Shown here in pieces: positions 1 through 7,951 of a stretch of DNA of 32,005 bases; within the stretch, counting starts at the first letter, position 1, and each line of letters opens with the position of its first letter. The stretch is taken from assembly GCA_030152145.1 (NCBI GenBank), contig JASLIL010000043.1, forward strand, positions 1-32,005, in the 5' to 3' direction. The notes beneath the pieces were generated by a model. It did no database searches. It saw nothing but the letters and a program-made list of their open reading frames with translations, and was not told where the DNA came from. The DNA is from Tissierellales bacterium. GTDB taxonomy: Bacteria; Bacillota; Clostridia; Tissierellales; JASKZW01. A program made the translations under genes and the position numbers.

Positions 1-215
1 ACTTTGCAGATCCATATAGTGCATGGCAAAGAGGAACAAATGAAAATAGTAATGGATTGTTAAGGGAATTTTATCCTAAGAAGACAGACTTAGCTTTAGT
101 TGATGAAGAAGATTTAATAGAGTCTTTAAAAAAGATAAATGTTAGACCAAGAAAATGTCTAGCATTTGATACAGCTTTTGAAAGCTTTTTACACGAACTT
201 AATTGTTTAAATTAA
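1..215 (+). CDS. IS30-family transposase, C-terminal fragment (cut by window edge)
   Basis: The reading frame is open from the left edge to a TAA at 213-215 and gives about 70 residues. They include FADPYSAWQRGTNEN followed by GLLREFYPKKTDL, the characteristic end of IS30-family DDE transposases. The Glu in GTNEN sits where the family's last catalytic acid is expected. The protein would cut and join the element's ends during transposition. The 5' part lies outside the window, so intactness cannot be judged. The end matches the family's usual C-terminus, and a likely terminal inverted repeat follows at once. No other mobile-element gene is present, so the neighbouring vanZ-like gene is outside the element. 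Confidence 0.88.
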   Translation, partial: FADPYSAWQRGTNENSNGLLREFYPKKTDLALVDEEDLIESLKKINVRPRKCLAFDTAFESFLHELNCLN

Positions 216-241
216 GTGTCGCACTATTTATTGCAATTCAG
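213..241 (+). repeat. Probable right terminal inverted repeat of the IS30-family element
   Basis: Directly after the transposase stop is AAGTGTCGCACTATTTATTG and then CAATTCAG. This resembles the terminal repeats of Gram-positive IS30-family elements as I remember them. The left partner lies outside the window, so the exact boundary and any target-site duplication cannot be tested here. Confidence 0.5.
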
Positions 242-349
242 CATGTCAAAATATAAGACAGAATTTTAAATTCCAGGGTTTTTTTAAGAATATCTTAAGA
301 CTTGAAGATCTCTATTCATGTTAAGATAGACTTGAAAGGGAGGTTTAAA

Positions 350-1255
350 ATGAATACTAACAATAAAAGTAACTTAAAAAAACTCATTAATCTAAGCTTT
401 AAATTTTTAGTCCTAGCCTACATATTGGTTTTCCTTAAGATAGTTATCTTTAAAAACGGCTTAACTGGTGGCTTTAGATCTATTAATCTAAGACCTTTAC
501 TGGCCTTTACAGACTATAGAAGGGGCCATATGACTGGATCAGCCTTCTTGAAAAATGTTCTGGGTAATATAGGAATCTTTATACCTATGGGAATTTTAAT
601 AGCAAAAAATTCCAAAAAGCCCTCTATCCTAAGATCAACTTTTATAGGACTTCTTCTTAGCCTGGCTATAGAGTTACTACAATTTATAACTGGTCTAGGT
701 ATGACTGATATTGACGACTGTATCTTTAATGGACTGGGAAGTCTTATAGGATCAGTGCTTTACTTGAAATTTCTTATAAAACTTGACTCAAGGGCAGACT
801 GCCCCCTTGGAAGCCTGATATTTTTTCTAATATTTGGAATAGTTGGTAGTCTAAGCCTTTGGGCTTTTCAACCTAATATAATACCTAGAAATCCACTTAA
901 GGTTACCAACCTAGATGTTCTAGAAGGATTAGATCCCCAAAGCTATAATTTCTCCGGACAACTTTTAGATCTAGAAGATGATAGGGCTGAAGTAAGACTT
1001 TTCATCTATAGGGAGGGCAAGGACATGTTAAAGGAGGACAAAAGTTTTCCTATTAACAAGGATAAGCTCTACCTACAAGATAAGGCTGTGGAATATAGTT
1101 CCAGTGGTATGGTGCAAAATGTTTATGTAGACTACAAGAAACTTGAATTTTCAGAGCTTGAAGATTTCTTAGAGTCTGGGGAAAACAAGATTTTTATGTG
1201 GATTAAGGATGATTCCTTAGATAGCTTAATTCTAATTGTAGATAAAAAACTGTAA
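350..1255 (+). CDS. VanZ-like family membrane protein with an extracytoplasmic C-terminal region
   Basis: A 301-residue protein. The ATG at 350 is chosen because GGGAGG (338-343) is correctly spaced before it; an in-frame TTG at 302 has no such site. About five membrane helices are visible (near 15-34, 70-86, 97-114, 127-143 and 153-173). The VanZ signature is clear: NVLGNIGIFIPMG at 69-81, then IELLQFITG and a TDIDD motif before the fourth helix. The last 120 or so residues (180-301) are hydrophilic. With five helices and an inside N-terminus they would face outside. VanZ itself gives low-level teicoplanin resistance, but most relatives have no known role, so resistance should not be assumed. 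The gene is monocistronic and ends at a hairpin shared with recQ. Confidence 0.85.
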   Translation: MNTNNKSNLKKLINLSFKFLVLAYILVFLKIVIFKNGLTGGFRSINLRPLLAFTDYRRGHMTGSAFLKNVLGNIGIFIPMGILIAKNSKKPSILRSTFIGLLLSLAIELLQFITGLGMTDIDDCIFNGLGSLIGSVLYLKFLIKLDSRADCPLGSLIFFLIFGIVGSLSLWAFQPNIIPRNPLKVTNLDVLEGLDPQSYNFSGQLLDLEDDRAEVRLFIYREGKDMLKEDKSFPINKDKLYLQDKAVEYSSSGMVQNVYVDYKKLEFSELEDFLESGENKIFMWIKDDSLDSLILIVDKKL

Positions 1256-1261
1256 ATCTTA

Positions 1262-1289
1262 ATAGGCACTTAGAAATCTAAGTGCCTAT
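1262..1289. terminator. Bidirectional hairpin between the vanZ-like gene and recQ
   Basis: A perfect 12-bp stem, ATAGGCACTTAG at 1262-1273 and CTAAGTGCCTAT at 1278-1289, closes a 4-nt loop. It lies between two convergent genes and overlaps the recQ stop codon. The U-tracts are poor on both sides, so termination strength is uncertain. Confidence 0.65.
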
Positions 1290-3367
1290 ATACTAATCTT
1301 GTTCTTTATAAGACTTATCCTAATGTCATCATAGCTAATACTAGAATCCAGGTCATCCTTTAAGTCCTTAAGACTCTTGTAGGCTTTTTCCCTGATTAAA
1401 TCCAGGATTTTTTCCTCTTTATCCCGGTCTAAAAATCTAGTCCAATCAATCCTATAGCCTATTTCCTCACATTTATCCAAATGATTTATTATAGTTGAGC
1501 TGGTAAAGCCTCTCTTACTTGCTATTTCTTCTAGGGAGTAACCCTTCCTATAAACCCCATAGCTCTTTAAATACCTTTCTAGATAGCTTTCATTTATGGT
1601 CTCCTTGTTTATAAGATTTATTAGTTCCTCCCCATAGTTCCTATACTTTTCCATACCCATACCCTTGATTTCCAGAAGCTCCTTCTCAGTTTTAGGTTTT
1701 TTTAGGGAAAGCTCCTCTAGGGTAGAATCATGAAAGATCATAAAGGGAGCTATATTTTTCTCCCTAGCAAGCTTGGCCCTGTAGCTCTTTAAATCCTCTA
1801 GAAGTTTTGAATCAGGCTCCTCTTCTAATTGAGGTGGATAGAGAAGATCCTTCTTATGGTAGACCTTTTCCTCTCCCATGAGAATGGGCACAGATTTCTC
1901 CGTCAGCTTTAAGATTGGATACTTGTCCAAACTTATATTTATGTAGCCCATGGAAACCAGGGCCATTATAATCTCCTTTATGGTCTCCGTTCTATAATCC
2001 TGCATTATGCCATAGGTAGACAGACTATTAAAGGACCTACTTAGAACCCTCTTGTTTTTTGAGCCCTTTAAAACCTGGCTGGTCAAGGTAACTCCATACT
2101 GTTCATTCATCCTGTAGATACAGGAAAGAACCTTCTGGGCCTCCTCTGTTATGTCTACCATCTCCGACTCTGAAAGACAGTTGCTACAATAGCCACAGCC
2201 CTCCTCCCTATAGTCCTCCCCAAAGTAGTTAAGGATTTTTTTCCTAAGGCACTCATTGGTATTGCAATAATCCACCAGGTACTGAAGATTCTCATAAAGA
2301 ATTTTTTCCCTATCAAGCTGGGCATTATTACTTTGGATTATAAGTTTTTGCTTTACTATATCCCCTGAGGAATAAAGAAGAATACAGTGGGCCTTCTTAC
2401 CATCCCTGCCTGCACGTCCAGCCTCCTGATAATAGGCCTCCATATTCTTAGGCATATTATAGTGGATTACAAACCTTACATCAGGCTTGTCTATTCCCAT
2501 ACCAAAGGCATTGGTGGCAACTATGATCCTCTTTCTATTAAAAATAAAGTCATCCTGACTTCTATCCCTATCCAAGTCTCTCATACCACCATGGTAGCCC
2601 GTTACAGCATAGCCTTCCTGGTCCAAGATATTTACTAGGCTATCTACGGTTTTTCTAGTAGAACAGTAGATTATACCTGAGGCGTCCCTATAGTTTTCAT
2701 CTAAATATTCCAAAAGATATTTCTGCTTATTAACAGGTTTTATAACCTGATAGTAAAGATTAGGCCTATCAAAGCCTATAACCGATATCATAGGATTTCT
2801 TAGACCCAATATATCCTCTATTTCCCTGGCCACATCCTCTGTCGCTGTTCCAGTAAAGGATGAAATAACTGGCCTAGAATCCAGCTTTTCTATAAATCTA
2901 GGTATCTCAAGATAGCTAGGTCTAAAATCATGACCCCACTTGCTGATACAGTGGGCCTCATCTATTGCAATCATAGATATATCAATAGACCTGGCCAGAC
3001 CTAGAAAACTTTCACTATCCAATCTTTCAGGAGCAATATAAACCAACCTGTAGTCTCCCTGCCTTATACCAGCCACCCTCCTAAAATACTCCTCAGAATC
3101 TAGACTGCTATTTATATATGTAGAATTAATCCCCATTTCCTCCAGGGACTCTACCTGATCCTTCATCAAGGATATAAGGGGGGATATGACTATTACAATT
3201 CCTTCCATCAAAAGACTGGGCAGCTGATAGCACAGTGACTTTCCTCCCCCAGTAGGCATAACCCCTAGACAGTCCCTTCCTTGTAAAATGCTATCTATCA
3301 AGCCCTTTTGACCTTCCTTAAATTCATTGAAGCCAAAATAATTTTTAAGTATATCTTCTACCGCCAA
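1286..3367 (-). CDS. recQ: ATP-dependent DNA helicase RecQ
   Basis: A 693-residue superfamily 2 3'-5' helicase acting in recombination and replication-fork repair. In order: Walker A MPTGGGKS at 37-44, DEAH at 136-139, the RecQ aromatic-rich loop ISKWGHDFRPSY at 141-152, and motif VI QEAGRAGRDG at 314-323. The zinc-binding cysteines are at 373, 391, 394 and 397. A winged-helix RQC region (about 400-505), an HRDC domain (about 518-590) and a C-terminal helix-turn-helix (about 608-632) follow. Length and domains are normal for a full RecQ. The start is a TTG at 3367: an in-frame stop is directly upstream, and AGGAG overlapping the previous gene's stop gives 9-nt spacing. The gap to the phospholipase D-like gene is 12 nt, so the two are very likely co-transcribed. 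Confidence 0.95.
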   Translation of the reverse strand: MAVEDILKNYFGFNEFKEGQKGLIDSILQGRDCLGVMPTGGGKSLCYQLPSLLMEGIVIVISPLISLMKDQVESLEEMGINSTYINSSLDSEEYFRRVAGIRQGDYRLVYIAPERLDSESFLGLARSIDISMIAIDEAHCISKWGHDFRPSYLEIPRFIEKLDSRPVISSFTGTATEDVAREIEDILGLRNPMISVIGFDRPNLYYQVIKPVNKQKYLLEYLDENYRDASGIIYCSTRKTVDSLVNILDQEGYAVTGYHGGMRDLDRDRSQDDFIFNRKRIIVATNAFGMGIDKPDVRFVIHYNMPKNMEAYYQEAGRAGRDGKKAHCILLYSSGDIVKQKLIIQSNNAQLDREKILYENLQYLVDYCNTNECLRKKILNYFGEDYREEGCGYCSNCLSESEMVDITEEAQKVLSCIYRMNEQYGVTLTSQVLKGSKNKRVLSRSFNSLSTYGIMQDYRTETIKEIIMALVSMGYINISLDKYPILKLTEKSVPILMGEEKVYHKKDLLYPPQLEEEPDSKLLEDLKSYRAKLAREKNIAPFMIFHDSTLEELSLKKPKTEKELLEIKGMGMEKYRNYGEELINLINKETINESYLERYLKSYGVYRKGYSLEEIASKRGFTSSTIINHLDKCEEIGYRIDWTRFLDRDKEEKILDLIREKAYKSLKDLKDDLDSSISYDDIRISLIKNKISI

Positions 3368-3379
3368 CTACCCCAACTC

Positions 3380-4750
3380 CTATAACATAAATTTAAATAT
3401 ATTTGCAAATATAGATAGGAATCTTATTAGAAGGGTCTTGAAAAAACCAGCCTTCTTAGAAGAATCTCCATCATAGTCATAGTTCTTGTTTACCTTGGAA
3501 AAACTATCTTCTGATTTGATAATCTTCCCTAAAAGCTCCTCCTGAAAGTTAGAGGACTTTATAACAACCATGGTTTCTGTACTTAGATAGGAGCTTCTAT
3601 AGTCTAGGTTAAAGGACCCTACCATAGATATATCATCAAATATATAGCTCTTACCATGAATAGATTCATCTCCCTGGTACTCATAAAGATCTATCCCCCT
3701 ATCCACCAAATCCTTCCTAGCCTTTATATACCCACTAGAAGCAAAAGGATTGGGACTTGAGTATAGAGAATTTGTATAGATTTCTATATTTTCTGGATTA
3801 ATTTTATCCAGATTTATATTTTTCATAATTCCCCTGGTAGGTATTATATAGGGGCTCTGCATATAGATCCTATTAGAATCATAGGAAAGTTCTGCCAGTA
3901 GCTCTAGAATTTCAGGGTACTTGTTGCCCCTGTCCAAAGAGTTGTGGACCAAGTGAATATTATCTACATTATGAAAATTATAGACTAGATCCAGATCCTC
4001 CTTAAAATCTTCTGATGAGGACCTTAAAAGTTCCCTAAGGCCTTTAAACTTATCTAGAGAGCCCCTCCTAACCTTAGGCCTTGCTTCATGAGAATTTTCA
4101 TAAGCCCAAAGTCTTTCAAAGTAGTCCCTAAGATCTTCTACCACAGACCCCTCCTGCCCATTTTCCAATATAAGCAGATCCCTATCATAAACCTTTTTAT
4201 CATAGTCCTCTAGGAAATACTTGTCACCTATATTTCTTCCACCAGTCAAAAACATTTCTCCATCCTTGATTATAAACTTATCGTGAAGCCTGTTGTTCCA
4301 GGTATAGGGAGCCAGTAGCTTGAAGGGTTCATAGAATTTAAGATCAATATTTGGGTGCTTTTGAAATATGTCTATTAGAGGCTCTAGTTCATCATCTAAA
4401 TTATGGAAAACCCCGTCTAGGAGGATCCTAACCTCCACTCCCCTATCTGCAGCCTCCAGTATTTCTCCAAGAAAAACTCTGGTAGTATAGCCATCATGCA
4501 TGGTGTAGTAGGCTATATCCAAAGTTTCCCTAGACTCTCTTATCATCTTTATCCTAGTCAGAAAGGACTCGTAGCCATCTTCTACCAGGGCTACTTTTTC
4601 CCTCCTGTCCTCTTCCTCCCTATACTTCTTAAGATCCACCCTAGCCTGAAACCAAGGAACCCTGTAGAGAAAGGCCAAGGCTCCAAATAAAATACTATAG
4701 GCTAGGTAGATCAGTGGAAGTAGGAGAAATTTCTTCCTTGATTTTTTCAA
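3380..4750 (-). CDS. Phospholipase D-like / cardiolipin synthase-like membrane protein
   Basis: About 456 residues from the TTG at 4750. That start follows AGGTGAT at a usable distance; a GTG at 4759 is in frame but lies inside this ribosome site, so I prefer the TTG. An N-terminal membrane segment (residues 8-31) anchors the protein. Two HxK(x)4D phosphodiesterase motifs follow: H156/K158/D163, next to GGRNIGD, and H365/K367/D372, next to GSFNLDYRS. Two such motifs in one chain form the complete active site of the PLD superfamily. Cardiolipin synthases, which join two phosphatidylglycerol molecules, are the nearest functional guess. However, the layout with one N-terminal helix resembles ClsC/YmdC-like proteins more than the two-helix ClsA type. 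The substrate is not proven. It is the first gene of the pair with recQ; no functional link is known. Confidence 0.83.
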   Translation of the reverse strand: MKKSRKKFLLLPLIYLAYSILFGALAFLYRVPWFQARVDLKKYREEEDRREKVALVEDGYESFLTRIKMIRESRETLDIAYYTMHDGYTTRVFLGEILEAADRGVEVRILLDGVFHNLDDELEPLIDIFQKHPNIDLKFYEPFKLLAPYTWNNRLHDKFIIKDGEMFLTGGRNIGDKYFLEDYDKKVYDRDLLILENGQEGSVVEDLRDYFERLWAYENSHEARPKVRRGSLDKFKGLRELLRSSSEDFKEDLDLVYNFHNVDNIHLVHNSLDRGNKYPEILELLAELSYDSNRIYMQSPYIIPTRGIMKNINLDKINPENIEIYTNSLYSSPNPFASSGYIKARKDLVDRGIDLYEYQGDESIHGKSYIFDDISMVGSFNLDYRSSYLSTETMVVIKSSNFQEELLGKIIKSEDSFSKVNKNYDYDGDSSKKAGFFKTLLIRFLSIFANIFKFML

Positions 4751-4783
4751 CCTTATCACCTAACTATTTCTTTTCTTACTCCT

Positions 4784-4812
4784 ATATTACTAAATAAACC
4801 AAACTTTGTCTA
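4784..4812 (-). promoter_or_regulatory. Candidate promoter for the phospholipase D-like gene and recQ
   Basis: Read on the minus strand, TAGACA (4812-4807) and TAATAT (4789-4784) are separated by exactly 17 nt. The match to the vegetative consensus is partial. It overlaps the U-tract of the upstream ABC operon's terminator. Confidence 0.4.
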
Positions 4813-4838
4813 AAAAAAGAGAAGCCCTGTGGACTTCC
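4812..4838 (-). terminator. Rho-independent terminator of the NitT/TauT-type ABC operon
   Basis: On the minus strand a 7-bp stem GAAGTCC/GGGCTTC (one G-U pair, loop ACA, 4821-4837) is followed by TCTTTTTTT. It lies immediately after the ATPase gene's stop codon. Confidence 0.75.
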
Positions 4839-5594
4839 CTACATCTCCTCTTCTAACATCTTTAATATTCTATTGGCCATACTGCCATATCTTACATCAG
4901 CCCTATCTCTAGGTCTAGGCATATCAACTTCTATAATCTCCTTGATCTTTCCTGGCCTCTTAGTCATAACTACTATTCTGTCTGCCAAGGATATGGCCTC
5001 ATTTACACTGTGAGTTATAAAAAGTATTGTCTTTTTATGCTTCATCCAAATATCCAGAAGCTCCTCCTGCATTATTACTCTGGTATGGGCATCTAAGGCT
5101 CCAAAGGGTTCATCCATAAGTAGTACTGATGGATCATTGCAAAGGGCCCTAGCTATAGCCACTCTTTGCTGCATTCCCCCTGAAAGCTCATAGGGATAGG
5201 AGTCCCTAAAGCTCTCCATTCCTATAAGGGCTAGATATTCCTCTGCCCTCTCATTCCTAGCCTTCTTCTCCTCTTTATTTATCTCTGGCCCTAGGGCTAT
5301 ATTATCTAAAACTGTCCTCCAAGGTAGAAGAGAGTAGTTCTGAAATACCATTCCCACCTTACCTGTAGCTGACTTTACCTCTTTATTTTCATGTAGTACT
5401 CTACCACTACTGGCCTTTTCTAGGCCTGCAACAATTCTAAGCATAGTAGATTTTCCACAACCAGAAGGTCCAACTATACAGATAAATTCATTTTCCTCCA
5501 CCTGGAGATTTACCTTGTCCAGGGCCAGAAGATCAGCCTTGTTACCCTCATATAACTTACTTAAATTTTCTATCTCTATTATACTCTTAGTCAT
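4839..5594 (-). CDS. ABC transporter ATP-binding protein, NitT/TauT (SsuB-like) family
   Basis: A 251-residue cytoplasmic ATPase that powers the adjacent permease. Walker A GPSGCGKST is at 42-50, the Q-loop at VFQN, the signature LSGGMQQ at 137-143, Walker B VLLMDEP at 157-163 and the H-loop His at 195. The DEPFGALD form and the C-terminal RPGKIKE stretch are typical of nitrate/sulfonate/taurine-type importers. The gene starts 4 nt after the permease stop, and its ribosome site lies in the permease's last codons, so the two are probably translationally coupled. The sequence does not define the substrate. Relatives import alkanesulfonates, thiamine precursors, riboflavin or other small molecules. 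Confidence 0.9.
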   Translation of the reverse strand: MTKSIIEIENLSKLYEGNKADLLALDKVNLQVEENEFICIVGPSGCGKSTMLRIVAGLEKASSGRVLHENKEVKSATGKVGMVFQNYSLLPWRTVLDNIALGPEINKEEKKARNERAEEYLALIGMESFRDSYPYELSGGMQQRVAIARALCNDPSVLLMDEPFGALDAHTRVIMQEELLDIWMKHKKTILFITHSVNEAISLADRIVVMTKRPGKIKEIIEVDMPRPRDRADVRYGSMANRILKMLEEEM

Positions 5595-5598
5595 CTGA

Positions 5599-6483
5599 TC
5601 ATCTCCTAGTCAGCCACTGAAAGCGTCTTCTCTCTATTATAATAAATATGTAGTCCAGTAAAGCTCCCACTACTCCTATACATATTATACCTGTTACTAC
5701 CAGATCAGTACGAGCCAGTTCATAGGCATGGGTAATAAGGTAACCTACTCCAGATAAGCTTCCTGGTAGCATTTCTGCAGCCACCAAACAACCCCAGGCA
5801 CTTCCCAGACCACCTCTTAAACCACTTACTATATTAGGGCCTGCTGCTGGTAGAAGAATCTTAAAAAATATATCCTTATTGCTAGCCCCCAGAACCTTAA
5901 CTGATTCTATAAGAGTCTTAGGAACATTCTTAACACCAAATCTTGCACTGGATAGAACTGGAAAAAATGTACCTATTCCTATTATAGCCACCATTGCAAA
6001 TTTAAAATTATCATAGAAAACCTGCTTGGCCCCATAGGGAATATTGAAAAATGTAGCCAGACTCTTGGTACCAAACCAAGCTAGTATAAGAGGAACCCAG
6101 GCCAAGGCTGGCACTGGTCTAAATATATTAAAAAAACTACTAAATAAATTATCAATAAGATCACTATAGCCCATTAATATCCCGAGAGGTAGGGCTATTA
6201 TAACTCCTGCAAGATAACCTAATGCTACTCTAACCAAGCTTATTAAGATATTTTTAGGAATAGATCCTAGTCCAATAAAATCACCAGTTGCGTGTTTGAA
6301 ATTATATATAACAGAATCAAGAGGAGGTAAAATTATAGGATTATCTATCTTTTTAGCCTTAGTAGTCCAAATTAAAATAAAAATTATAGGAACTATGGTG
6401 CTTATAAGTCCTCTTTTGAGAGCCTGGCTCCTGCTTTTATTTTTTCTTCTAGGCCCCTCTATTCTTTCATTGTTACAACTCAT
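5599..6483 (-). CDS. ABC transporter permease, NitT/TauT (SsuC-like) family
   Basis: A 294-residue inner-membrane permease. After a basic N-terminus there is a membrane helix at about 24-41. The core follows, with LGYLAGVIIALPLGILMGY at 88-106 and RPVPALAWVPL at 122-132, a hallmark of this family. The EAA-type loop that touches the ATPase is visible as E193 to G199, ending at ILLP (209-212). About 15 extra residues around FNIPYGAKQVFYDNF (146-160) interrupt a segment that is usually shorter in SsuC-like proteins. ATG at 6483 is preceded by AGGAGG. A hairpin separates the gene from the upstream binding-protein gene, so permease expression probably depends on partial read-through. Confidence 0.9.
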   Translation of the reverse strand: MSCNNERIEGPRRKNKSRSQALKRGLISTIVPIIFILIWTTKAKKIDNPIILPPLDSVIYNFKHATGDFIGLGSIPKNILISLVRVALGYLAGVIIALPLGILMGYSDLIDNLFSSFFNIFRPVPALAWVPLILAWFGTKSLATFFNIPYGAKQVFYDNFKFAMVAIIGIGTFFPVLSSARFGVKNVPKTLIESVKVLGASNKDIFFKILLPAAGPNIVSGLRGGLGSAWGCLVAAEMLPGSLSGVGYLITHAYELARTDLVVTGIICIGVVGALLDYIFIIIERRRFQWLTRR

Positions 6484-6497
6484 CCTAGCCCTCCTTT

Positions 6498-6532
6498 AAA
6501 AAAAGTCCTCTATGAAAATAGAAGACTTTTTG
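6498..6532 (-). terminator. Intra-operon attenuating terminator after the binding-protein gene
   Basis: On the minus strand a 14-position stem (6531-6518 with 6513-6500, one mismatch) closes a 4-nt loop and ends in a run of U. It sits 8 nt after the lipoprotein gene stop and before the permease ribosome site. Its likely effect is more binding protein than permease and ATPase. Confidence 0.7.
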
Positions 6533-6539
6533 ATTTACT

Positions 6540-7712
6540 TTATTTTTTAACTTCGTCTATTAGAGAAAAATCAAATACCTCATCTATAACTTCTTCCTTT
6601 GTTTTTCCCTTCAATCTACCCTCAAACTTATTGGTTCTGTTTAAAAGGTCAACATAAATTCCTATACCATCCAGCCATTCTTCTGAGGCATTTGTAGTAA
6701 AGTTTATGTCTACTGAATCAACAATTTCCTTATCTACTCCCATTAACTTAGCCATAGCTGGATTTCCCTTTTCTGGATAGTCATTGCAGTAATCACAGGA
6801 AAGATCTATTAGTTTTACCAGTGACTTAAATTCATCTCTATACTCATTTATAGCCTCATCTCTAGCTGCAAAAACACAGCATGGGAAATTTGTCCACTTT
6901 CCTAATGGAGGAAATTCCTCTAAAGTTGCTGCTATTTTTCCCAATCCTTGGCTCTCTGCTGTCTCTGGGAAAACTGATGGTCCTACCCATCCATCAACTT
7001 GACCTGCTCCCAGTGATGGTAGTAGGTTTTTATTACCCTTTAGGTCTACTAGCAATACATCTGCATCTATATCACTTGGGTCTTCTGTTACCTTATAACC
7101 CTGATCTTTTAGTACAGACTCTATAATCATTCTTGGTGCTGACACTGGTGAATGGTAGCCTATTTTAACAGGTACCTCTGATCCTTTTATGTAGTCTTCC
7201 ACTGCCTGCCAACCCTCTATATTTTTATCCTCTGGAAATACCAGAGCAATTCCCTTGGTATGGGAAGGAGTTAATATTTTTAGATCTGTACCTGCATCAT
7301 AGGCCGTAAGCATACCTGTATTTGAAACTATAGCTGAGTCTAAATGTCCCTGACCCATCAAGGTTGCTACTTCTGATGCCCCCTTATTTGGCATGAAACT
7401 TAAGATTAACTTAGCTTCTCCATCATCGATTAGCTCATACTTGTTATCTGATAAGGGATTTAGATATACGCCCATCTCCTTAAAATCCTCAATTTCATTT
7501 AATGGCGCTTCTAATATAGCTGTATGAAGAGCTGCACCCCATGAAATACTAATCTCTGGAAGCTCCTTAGCTTCTGTCTTTGTATCTTCTACTACTTCTT
7601 CCTTCTTATCACTGCCTGTTTCTTCCTTGGCTTCTTGACCACAAGCTACCAGAGTCATTAGAAGAGCTGAAACTAGAAGGGTCAGACATATGTACTTTTT
7701 AATTTTTTTCAC
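6540..7712 (-). CDS. ABC transporter substrate-binding lipoprotein, NitT/TauT (NMT1/SsuA-like) family
   Basis: A 390-residue lipoprotein. The GTG at 7712 is chosen because GGAG lies 8 nt before it. An upstream in-frame ATG at 7766 would add 18 residues ahead of the signal peptide. The signal peptide ends in the lipobox LVAC with Cys24, so the mature protein is anchored to the outer face of the membrane. A charged linker (about 25-52) leads into the binding domain. The segment MGQGHLDSAIVSNTGML and the later GAGQVDGWVGPSVFPE are typical of NMT1/SsuA-like proteins that deliver small organic molecules. A CCxFAARDEA stretch and a nearby CDYC motif add cysteines that may matter for ligand or structure. 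The ligand is unknown. It is the first gene of the three-gene importer. Confidence 0.87.
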   Translation of the reverse strand: MKKIKKYICLTLLVSALLMTLVACGQEAKEETGSDKKEEVVEDTKTEAKELPEISISWGAALHTAILEAPLNEIEDFKEMGVYLNPLSDNKYELIDDGEAKLILSFMPNKGASEVATLMGQGHLDSAIVSNTGMLTAYDAGTDLKILTPSHTKGIALVFPEDKNIEGWQAVEDYIKGSEVPVKIGYHSPVSAPRMIIESVLKDQGYKVTEDPSDIDADVLLVDLKGNKNLLPSLGAGQVDGWVGPSVFPETAESQGLGKIAATLEEFPPLGKWTNFPCCVFAARDEAINEYRDEFKSLVKLIDLSCDYCNDYPEKGNPAMAKLMGVDKEIVDSVDINFTTNASEEWLDGIGIYVDLLNRTNKFEGRLKGKTKEEVIDEVFDFSLIDEVKK

Positions 7713-7907
7713 ACCTATCACTCCTTTATTAAACTTATTGTATAAAATCCTTAACTTTATATCCATTTTCTAATATATAGCCCTTTCAAACTAGAGTCCA
7801 ATTATTAATATCTATGGTCCTATTTAAGCCTATATCAAAGTTAAATATTCTGAAAATTATTTATCTTTTGTAAAATTAAATAACTCCAGATATTGATTTA
7901 AACTTTA

Positions 7908-7916
7908 TGGTATAAT
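7908..7916 (+). promoter_or_regulatory. Extended -10 promoter of the M16 protease gene
   Basis: TGGTATAAT is an exact extended -10 (TGnTATAAT). No good -35 lies at 17 nt, as is common for extended -10 promoters. It ends 35 nt before the ATG at 7952. The ribosome site GGAGG follows at a sensible distance. Confidence 0.6.
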
Positions 7917-7951
7917 GCTTATAAGACTATGGTAATTAAAGGAGGCGTTAT

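Noticed and set aside
2387..2638. Plus-strand open frame inside recQ
   Set aside because: It lies fully within the conserved helicase coding region, has no ribosome site and gives no recognisable protein.
1286..4750. RecQ plus phospholipase D-like pair as a phage-defence module
   Set aside because: RecQ has full housekeeping architecture and the PLD-like protein has a membrane anchor and cardiolipin synthase-type motifs. No nuclease, sensor or other defence gene is nearby.
7713..7951. Possible riboswitch before the NitT/TauT-type lipoprotein gene
   Set aside because: Read on the minus strand, I found none of the conserved cores of TPP, FMN, cobalamin, guanidine or purine riboswitches. A vague TTGGAC/TATATT pair was too weak to list as a promoter.
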